Part shown: piece by piece, positions 4,854 through 9,234 of the stretch
Layout: each line of letters begins with the position of its first letter
How positions within the stretch are numbered: position 1 is the stretch's first letter
Assembly: GCA_050012355.1 (NCBI GenBank)
Contig: JBEKHI010000339.1
Span: 1 to 9,234 of the forward strand
Length of the DNA stretch: 9,234 nucleotides
Source: JBEKHI01 sp050012355
GTDB lineage: Bacteria; Actinomycetota; Actinomycetes; Streptosporangiales; Streptosporangiaceae
Reading direction: 5' to 3'
Translations under genes and position numbers: made by a program
Notes under the pieces: generated by a model
Told to the model about the DNA's origin: nothing
Databases searched by the model: none
What the model saw: only the letters and a program-made list of their open reading frames with translations

Positions 4854-5684
4854 TCAGCAGCCGTCGTACGCTGACCAGTTGGACGCGCCGCCGTCGGCGA
4901 TGGCGGTGTCGAACACCTCGTTCTGCTCGGCCACGCTGGCGTCGCCGAAGTCAGCCGGGTTCCCGCCGTAGGCAGCCCAGGTCGAGGCGCTGAACTGGTA
5001 GAGGCCGTAGTGGCCGCTGGAGTTCATGACCTGGCTGTCGCCACCAGACTCGCGTTCGATCACGCATTCCTGGAACGAACTGCTGCCGGTGTACGTGCTC
5101 GTGGGCTCGGCGGTCGTTGCCGAAGCCGACTGCTCCGTGCTGGCCGGCTCCGTGCTCGCAGTCTCCGTGGCAGCCGCCGGGGCAGGGGCGGGCGCTAGCT
5201 GCGAGGGTGCGGCCGGGATGTGCGCGGGCTTGGCCGGAACAGTCAGGACCAGCCCCGCGTCGATGTTGTTCGCCCAGCGGATCTTGCTGTGGTTGGCCCA
5301 GTAAAGGACCGGCCACGCGTTCGGGTCGTGGTACAGGTTCCCCGCGATCGCGCTGAGGGTGTCCCCATCCCGAACGGTGTACTTGGCCGGCAGGCTGGCC
5401 GACGGCTTGCTTGCGGTCACCGGCTTTTGCGCCGCCGCCGACCGGATGGCCGCCAGCAGCTGGGCGCTGGAGACGCCCCGCTGGTGAGGGGCGGACGCGG
5501 CGTGGTGCGTGATCGTGCTCGCCGCCGCCGGTCCCGCGGTCACCTGCGCTGACAAAGCAATCGCCGCGGCCATCCCCAGCAGGGCGGGCGCGGCGGCGCT
5601 TGGCAGCCGGTTTGAAATACGAGATCGTACTGGTTTCTTACGTGGGCTGCCCAAAGGGCTCCTTCCCGCGAAGTTCGCGCTCAC
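4854..5684 (-). CDS. Secreted LysM + transglycosylase-like (Rpf-like) cell-wall protein
   Basis: 276 residues from GTG at 5684. A basic start (RKKPVRSR) and hydrophobic segment (about 29-55, SAAAPALLGMAAAIALSA) ending A-G-P-A-A-A form a signal peptide. A LysM peptidoglycan-binding domain follows (102-150, YTVRDGDTLSAIAGNLY and ending AGLVLTVPA), then an Ala/Pro/Thr/Ser linker (151-203). The C-terminal 70 residues are a small lysozyme-like domain: CVIERESGGDSQVMN with Glu210 or Glu212 as likely catalytic acid, GHYGLYQFSASTWAAYGG, and a final Cys276 that probably pairs with Cys207. This is the arrangement of transglycosylase-like and resuscitation-promoting-factor relatives, which cut peptidoglycan outside the membrane during growth or regrowth. 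GTG at 5684 has no ribosome site; TTG at 5654 (266 residues) has AAGGAG four bases upstream and may be the true start. It is convergent with the hemerythrin gene. I found no c-di-AMP riboswitch in the leader. Confidence 0.9.
   Translation of the reverse strand: MSANFAGRSPLGSPRKKPVRSRISNRLPSAAAPALLGMAAAIALSAQVTAGPAAASTITHHAASAPHQRGVSSAQLLAAIRSAAAQKPVTASKPSASLPAKYTVRDGDTLSAIAGNLYHDPNAWPVLYWANHSKIRWANNIDAGLVLTVPAKPAHIPAAPSQLAPAPAPAAATETASTEPASTEQSASATTAEPTSTYTGSSSFQECVIERESGGDSQVMNSSGHYGLYQFSASTWAAYGGNPADFGDASVAEQNEVFDTAIADGGASNWSAYDGC
5659..5664 (-). promoter_or_regulatory. Ribosome-binding site favouring a TTG start at 5654 for the LysM gene
   Basis: AAGGAG (within GGAAGGAG) sits four bases before TTG at 5652-5654, in frame at codon 11 of the longer reading. 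The upstream GTG at 5684 is preceded by CCTTCCGA, with no purine-rich site. The shorter protein would begin MGSPRKKPVRSR, a better signal-peptide start. Confidence 0.5.
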
Positions 5685-5833
5685 TCGGAAGGCTGGCGGG
5701 TACGCATGGGTCGCTCATCCCCGTCGCCTTCGGAGCGCCTGACATCACGGCAGCGTAAAGGCCATAGGGGCGAATGTGCAAAATATTGGGCAAAAGTCCT
5801 TTTACTTGCTAAAATCCCACCATCTCCGCACGC

Positions 5834-5852
5834 TGTAGGTCTCTGACCTGCA
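5834..5852. promoter_or_regulatory. Operator-like palindrome upstream of the LysM gene
   Basis: TGTAGGTC-TCT-GACCTGCA: seven of eight positions per half are complementary, with AGGTC/GACCT as perfect core. It is 150 bp upstream of the LysM reading frame, in its AT-richer leader. The binding protein is unknown. Confidence 0.4.
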
Positions 5853-5993
5853 CTTTTATCGCTGAGTAGGTGAACCGACACAGGAAAATTAATGCCGGCC
5901 AGCTGGCCCGCTCAGGGTCAATCTGGCACCCGAGGCACGCCAAACGCACGGGCACTCCGCGCCCCGGGAAGCGCTCAAAATGTGGCCCAAGAT

Positions 5994-6063
5994 ACGTCGG
6001 ACCAATCGTTCACAGTGGTTACGGCGAACCACAGAGACACCTTGGCGACCCAAACGTCGGACC
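5994..6063. repeat. 10-bp direct repeat spaced exactly 60 bp
   Basis: ACGTCGGACC occurs at 5994-6003 and 6054-6063, with A residues before each copy. A whole number of helical turns (about 5.7) does not separate them, so cooperative binding is not specially suggested. Confidence 0.5.
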
Positions 6064-6133
6064 TTCGGTCATGAACGGAATGGCGCCCCCGCCACCCGGG
6101 CTGAAGTCCTGCTTAGATAAAAAGGTGGCGACC

Positions 6134-6172
6134 GTCACATGACCGTACTTTTCAAAAGCGTAGTCATGTGAC
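6134..6172. promoter_or_regulatory. 39-bp symmetric element upstream of mycothione reductase
   Basis: GTCACATGAC (6134-6143) and its exact complement GTCATGTGAC (6163-6172) flank a TTTT-C-AAAA core centred at 6153. Each arm is itself nearly palindromic (GTCA-N2-TGAC), so it may be two repressor dimer sites or a hairpin. It ends 57 bp before the likely start codon. Confidence 0.6.
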
Positions 6173-6216
6173 TTGGCTCACTCCTGGCGGAATCAGGGTG
6201 CGAAGCCAGCCAGCTA

Positions 6217-6222
6217 TAGCCT
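6217..6222 (+). promoter_or_regulatory. Candidate -10 box for a leaderless mycothione reductase transcript
   Basis: TAGCCT fits the TANNNT pattern and lies seven bases before GTG at 6230, so the transcript could begin at the start codon. No -35 box is evident and the only purine run (GGAAG) abuts the GTG, too close for a ribosome site. Confidence 0.3.
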
Positions 6223-6229
6223 TCGGAAG

Positions 6230-7609
6230 GTGCCTCACTTTTCACTGGTCATCATCGGTTCTGGCTCCGGCAACGTCGTGGTGCCCAAGGACCCCGCCCA
6301 GGGGCCGGTCGCGCTGATCGAGTCCGGTGCCTTCGGCGGCACGTGCATCAATCGCGGCTGCATCCCCAGCAAGATGCTCATCTATACCGCCGACGTCGCG
6401 TCCCAGGTGCGCCACGCACCCGAGTTCGGGATCCAGGCACAGGTCACCGGGGTGGACTGGCCGGCCATCAGGGATCGGGTCTTTACCAAGACCGACGGGA
6501 AATCCGCGGCGGGCCGCCGCTTCCGGGCCGAGTCGGATGCGGTGACGCTAATCGAGGGACGGGCCCGCTTCACCGGCCCGCACGAACTGGCCATCGATGA
6601 CGGCACCCGGCTCACCGCTGACCGGATCGTGCTGGCTACCGGGGCTCGTCCGGTGATCCCGCCTGCCATCGCCGAGTCCGGGGTTGACTATCACACCTCG
6701 GACACGGTGATGCGTCTCGATCGGCTGCCGTCCAGCATGGTCATCGTGGGCGGCGGCTACATCGCCGCCGAGTTCGCGCATCTGTTCTCGGCTCTGGGCG
6801 TCAGCGTCAGCATCGTCAATCAAGCCGGATCCCTGCTCGATGCCTTCGATCCCGAGGTCTCCGGCCGGTTCACCGAGCTGGCCAGCAAGCGCTGGGACGT
6901 CCGGCTGTCGGCCGAGGTCACCGGCGCGCGCCAGCGCGGCGACAAGATCGAGGTGGGAGTGAAGGACGGCCCGCCCGCCGTCGGCGAGCTGCTGCTGGTA
7001 GCGGCCGGCCGCACCCCTGACACCGCGGACCTGGACTTGGACCGGGCCGGTGTCCGGCTCCGCGAGGACGGCCGGATCGAGGTCGACGAGTACGGCCGGA
7101 CGACGGCTGAGGGGATCTGGTCGCTGGGCGACGCGAGCACACCGTATCCGCTCAAGCACGTGGCCAACGCCGAGGCCCGAACCCTGGCCCACAACCTTGC
7201 CTTCCCCGATGACCTGCGCCCTTACCCGCACGACTGGGTACCGGCGGCGGTGTTCACCGAGCCGCAGATCGCCACCGTCGGCGCCCGCGAGCAGGACCTC
7301 AGTGCCGAGCGACCCTATGTGGCGGCGGTCAAGGAGTACGCGGACGTGGCGTACGGCTGGGCCATGCAAGATAGCGTCGGCTTCTGCAAGCTGTACGCCG
7401 ACGCCGTGACCGGGACCCTGCTCGGGGCGCACATCGTGGGCAGCCAGGCTTCGCTGCTCATCCAGCCGCTGATACAGGCGGCTGCCGCCGGGCAGCGACT
7501 CGACGACCTGGCCCGGGCTCAGTACTGGATCCACCCGGCGCTCAGCGAGGTTGTGGAGAACGCCCTGCTCAAGCTCGCGCTAAATCCCGCACCACGCCCG
7601 GCCGGCTGA
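6230..7609 (+). CDS. mtr: Mycothione reductase (FAD-dependent disulfide reductase)
   Basis: 459 residues from GTG 6230, which matches the 459 residues I recall for the M. tuberculosis enzyme; the open frame begins at TTG 6173, but the extra 19 residues precede the normal N-terminus. It reduces mycothiol disulfide with NADPH in the cytoplasm. Features: FAD motif LVIIGSGSGN (6-15); redox-active disulfide Cys39/Cys44 in GGTCINRGCIPSKM; NAD(P)H motif VIVGGGYIAAEFA (171-183); second FAD motif WSLGDAS (297-303); interface-domain HPALSEVVENALL (435-447) with the catalytic His435/Glu440 pair. The text after the disulfide (MLIYTADVA) and near the C-terminus is close to mycothione reductase rather than lipoamide dehydrogenase or mercuric reductase. 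The disulfide loop has Arg42 where relatives have Val. A 39-bp symmetric element precedes the gene and the SDR follows after 42 bp, suggesting one transcript. Confidence 0.93.
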   Translation: MPHFSLVIIGSGSGNVVVPKDPAQGPVALIESGAFGGTCINRGCIPSKMLIYTADVASQVRHAPEFGIQAQVTGVDWPAIRDRVFTKTDGKSAAGRRFRAESDAVTLIEGRARFTGPHELAIDDGTRLTADRIVLATGARPVIPPAIAESGVDYHTSDTVMRLDRLPSSMVIVGGGYIAAEFAHLFSALGVSVSIVNQAGSLLDAFDPEVSGRFTELASKRWDVRLSAEVTGARQRGDKIEVGVKDGPPAVGELLLVAAGRTPDTADLDLDRAGVRLREDGRIEVDEYGRTTAEGIWSLGDASTPYPLKHVANAEARTLAHNLAFPDDLRPYPHDWVPAAVFTEPQIATVGAREQDLSAERPYVAAVKEYADVAYGWAMQDSVGFCKLYADAVTGTLLGAHIVGSQASLLIQPLIQAAAAGQRLDDLARAQYWIHPALSEVVENALLKLALNPAPRPAG

Positions 7610-7651
7610 CTTCTGCGAGACTATGCCGTGGACGAGAGCGGGTGGTGACAG

Positions 7652-8452
7652 ATGGATCTGCAGCTCACTGGGCGGCGGGCGCTAGTGACCGGCGGGAGCC
7701 GCGGCATCGGAAAGGCCGTCGCGGCGGCGCTGCTGGCCGAGGGCGCCGAGGTGGCGATCGCGGCCCGCGACCCGAGCCGGCTGAACGAGGCCGCCGTCGA
7801 CCTGGGTGCCGCCGCGGGACGGGCCGTGCCGGCCTTCCGAGTCGACACCGGCGACGACGCCTCGGTGCGGCAGTTGGCTGAAGCCGCGCTGGACCGGCTC
7901 GGCGGTGTCGACATCCTGGTCAACTGCGCCGCGCGGCCGGGCGGCCAGGCGCCGCCGCCGTCCCTGCCCGAGATCACCGGCGACGCGCTCTGGTCGGATG
8001 TGAACGTCAAGGTGATGGGCTACCTGCGGTGCGTCCAGGCGCTGGCGCCGGGCATGGTCGCGGCCGGGTGGGGCCGGATCATCAGCGTGAGCGGCCTGGC
8101 GGCTCTCAGCACCGGGTCGGTCATCGGTTCCATCCGCAACGTGGCCGTGTCGGCGCTGACCAAGAATCTGGCCGACGAACTGGGCCCGAGCGGTGTCAAC
8201 GTGAATGCCGTCCACCCAGGACTGACCCGCACCGAGGCGACGCTGGGCGTTATCGCGGCCCAGGCGGCGGCGGCCGGAGTCGAGCCCGCCGAGATGGAAC
8301 GACGGATGGCCGGTCGCAACCTCACCCGCACGTTCATCGATGCCAGCCAGGTAGCTGCCGTGATCGCTTTCCTGGCGTCGCCGCTGTCGGTCTCGATCAA
8401 CGGTGAGTCGATCGCCTGCGGGGGCGGAACGCCAGGCGTCATCCGCTACTAG
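7652..8452 (+). CDS. Atypical short-chain dehydrogenase/reductase (SDR)
   Basis: 266 residues, normal for a classical SDR. The cofactor half is intact: TGGSRGIG (13-20), Asp65 in RVDTGDD, and NCAA (91-94) in place of NNAG. The catalytic half is not. After RIISVSGLA the Y-x-x-x-K motif is missing: SVIGSIRNVAVSALTK aligns so that Gly159 replaces Tyr and Asn163 replaces Lys, while the downstream NLADELGPSGVNVNAVHPG (172-190) stays normal. Such R-N variants form a subfamily I recall from actinobacteria and may reduce nothing, bind a cofactor only, or use other residues. ATG at 7652 has GGTGG eight bases upstream. It follows mycothione reductase by 42 bp and is probably co-transcribed, but no link to mycothiol is shown. 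Its TAG stop overlaps the convergent glycosyltransferase stop. Confidence 0.88.
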   Translation: MDLQLTGRRALVTGGSRGIGKAVAAALLAEGAEVAIAARDPSRLNEAAVDLGAAAGRAVPAFRVDTGDDASVRQLAEAALDRLGGVDILVNCAARPGGQAPPPSLPEITGDALWSDVNVKVMGYLRCVQALAPGMVAAGWGRIISVSGLAALSTGSVIGSIRNVAVSALTKNLADELGPSGVNVNAVHPGLTRTEATLGVIAAQAAAAGVEPAEMERRMAGRNLTRTFIDASQVAAVIAFLASPLSVSINGESIACGGGTPGVIRY

Positions 8453-9234
8453 CGGTACCGGCGGCCCAACGCGACGCGGAACCGGTTCAGCGGGTCCAAC
8501 GCGGAATAGGTTCGGTAGGCGCCGAGGCTTGTGAGCCTGAGCTCGATCCCCCGGGGGCCGGGCGGGAAAGTGAACTCTTCCGGCCGCCAGCGCCGGAAGT
8601 CACGGGCCATCTGGCTGAAGAAATCGCGCCGGCGGGACCGCGGCACCTTCGGCAGCGCGAAAGCGTAGTGCCGGATCGTGCGCTTGAACAAGGCCACCCG
8701 GACCGCCGCCGTGACGGGAACTGACACCACGGACCGTTCTGACAAGAAGTCAAATACGGCTCCGTACGAGGCGAAGATATCGAAATGCCGATCGCTGATG
8801 GTGCCCATGAAAGAGCCGGTTCGGCCCCGGCGGTACCGGTAGCAGACCTGGTCGAGGGCACCGATCCGAGAGGCGGTCAGCAGCGCGGCTATGGCCAGCG
8901 GCACTTCCTCGTAGATGCCAGGCCCGTAAGGCACACCGAGGCCGGATAGGAAGTCCTTGCGGAACACCTTGTTCCACATGGTCATCGTCACGTTGAGCAG
9001 CACCGGGCTATCCGCGAGGGTGGTGAGCTCCGGGGTGGAGAGGTCAGCCCCGCTCGGGGTGATAGTGCCGTCGGCATAGATGTTCTCGTAGTCGATGACC
9101 AGCAGATCAGGGCTCAGCCGGTCCAGCTGAGCAGCCACCGCGGCCAGGGCGCCATCGGCGAGCTCATCGTCGCCGTCCACGAACCAGAGGTACTCGCCGG
9201 TGGCTTCCTTCGCGCCGAGCTCACGGGCCCGGCC
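8449..9234 (-). CDS. Family 2 glycosyltransferase, C-terminal part (runs off right edge)
   Basis: 261 codons plus TAG are inside the window; the open frame continues to position 9234, so the start lies beyond it and the GTG at 9180 is an internal Val. The visible part begins GRARELGAKEATGEYLWF, the usual stretch before the metal-binding D-x-D motif, here VDGDDE (19-24). Later motifs are MWNKVFRKDF (86-95), YEEVP (108-112) with its acidic residues as likely base, and CYRYRRGRTGS (131-141). This pattern belongs to GT-A fold family 2 enzymes, and the C-terminal wording (TISDRHFDIF) recalls actinobacterial enzymes linked to teichoic-acid or polysaccharide synthesis. The acceptor is unknown, and about 80 N-terminal residues are missing. 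The Arg-rich C-terminus could touch the membrane. It converges on the SDR gene with a four-base overlap. Confidence 0.9.
   Translation of the reverse strand, partial: GRARELGAKEATGEYLWFVDGDDELADGALAAVAAQLDRLSPDLLVIDYENIYADGTITPSGADLSTPELTTLADSPVLLNVTMTMWNKVFRKDFLSGLGVPYGPGIYEEVPLAIAALLTASRIGALDQVCYRYRRGRTGSFMGTISDRHFDIFASYGAVFDFLSERSVVSVPVTAAVRVALFKRTIRHYAFALPKVPRSRRRDFFSQMARDFRRWRPEEFTFPPGPRGIELRLTSLGAYRTYSALDPLNRFRVALGRRYR

Larger units (their letters stand above)
5685..6229. other. 545-bp gene-poor divergent region
   Basis: It lies between the LysM gene (minus) and mycothione reductase (plus). It is less GC-rich than its surroundings between about 5755 and 5890. It holds a palindrome (5834-5852), a 10-bp direct repeat (5994-6063) and a two-part inverted repeat (6134-6172). 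Short open frames (5870-6142 and 5892-6074 plus, 5681-5881 minus) lack the codon bias of the genes nearby. No riboswitch class could be recognised. Confidence 0.6.

Noticed and set aside
5685..5760. c-di-AMP (ydaO/yuaA) riboswitch before the Rpf-like gene
   Set aside because: Expected by analogy, but its conserved core motifs could not be found by eye.
5681..5881. 66-residue minus-strand open frame overlapping the LysM start
   Set aside because: Composition unlike a protein of this genome; it covers the palindrome and AT-rich leader.
5870..6142. 90-residue plus-strand open frame, and the 60-residue frame 5892-6074 with AGGAAA before its ATG
   Set aside because: Codon third positions are much less GC-rich than in the neighbouring genes, no family is recognisable, and a repeat and palindrome fall in or beside them.
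6548..7534. 328-residue frame antisense to mycothione reductase
   Set aside because: Shadow produced by high GC; the plus-strand frame carries all reductase motifs.

Overview
The window is high-GC, GTG-start-rich bacterial DNA, and its gene set points to an actinobacterium. It carries a mycothione reductase (mycothiol is the actinobacterial thiol), a secreted LysM/Rpf-like transglycosylase, and a short acidic protein of a kind I associate with actinobacteria. The genus cannot be read from the sequence. No rRNA, tRNA, CRISPR, insertion sequence or phage gene is visible.

Layout, left to right. 1-191 (minus): N-terminal end of an HdeD/DUF308-type membrane protein that runs off the left edge. 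246-308: short tandem repeat ending in a strong hairpin. 316-489 (minus): CsbD-family stress protein. 569-715 (minus): 48-residue acidic protein. 768-1394 (minus): TetR-type regulator, with a promoter and operator-like palindrome upstream and a 14-bp inverted repeat across its stop. 1522-2343 (minus): alpha/beta hydrolase with a terminator behind it and a promoter inside an inverted repeat. 2401-3609 (minus): extended SDR/NAD-dependent epimerase-like protein with an anomalous 87-residue tail. 3633-3659: 27-bp palindrome in the divergent promoter region. 3680-4132 (plus): MarR-type regulator. 4169-4738 (plus): hemerythrin-like protein. 4760-4795: perfect 14-bp hairpin between converging genes. 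4854-5684 (minus): secreted LysM + transglycosylase-like protein. 5685-6229: gene-poor regulatory region. 6230-7609 (plus): mycothione reductase. 7652-8452 (plus): SDR lacking the standard catalytic Tyr and Lys. 8449-9234 (minus): C-terminal part of a family 2 glycosyltransferase that runs off the right edge and overlaps the SDR stop by four bases.

How the genes may fit together (inference): many are stress, redox or envelope functions (CsbD, HdeD-like, hemerythrin, mycothione reductase, Rpf-like enzyme), each near its own regulator or palindromic site. MarR-hemerythrin (36-bp gap) and mycothione reductase-SDR (42-bp gap) are probable two-gene units. The MarR protein is the best candidate to act on the 27-bp palindrome it shares with the epimerase-like gene. 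I see an accessory stress/redox neighbourhood with several unusual details. I do not see a clearly new multi-gene system.
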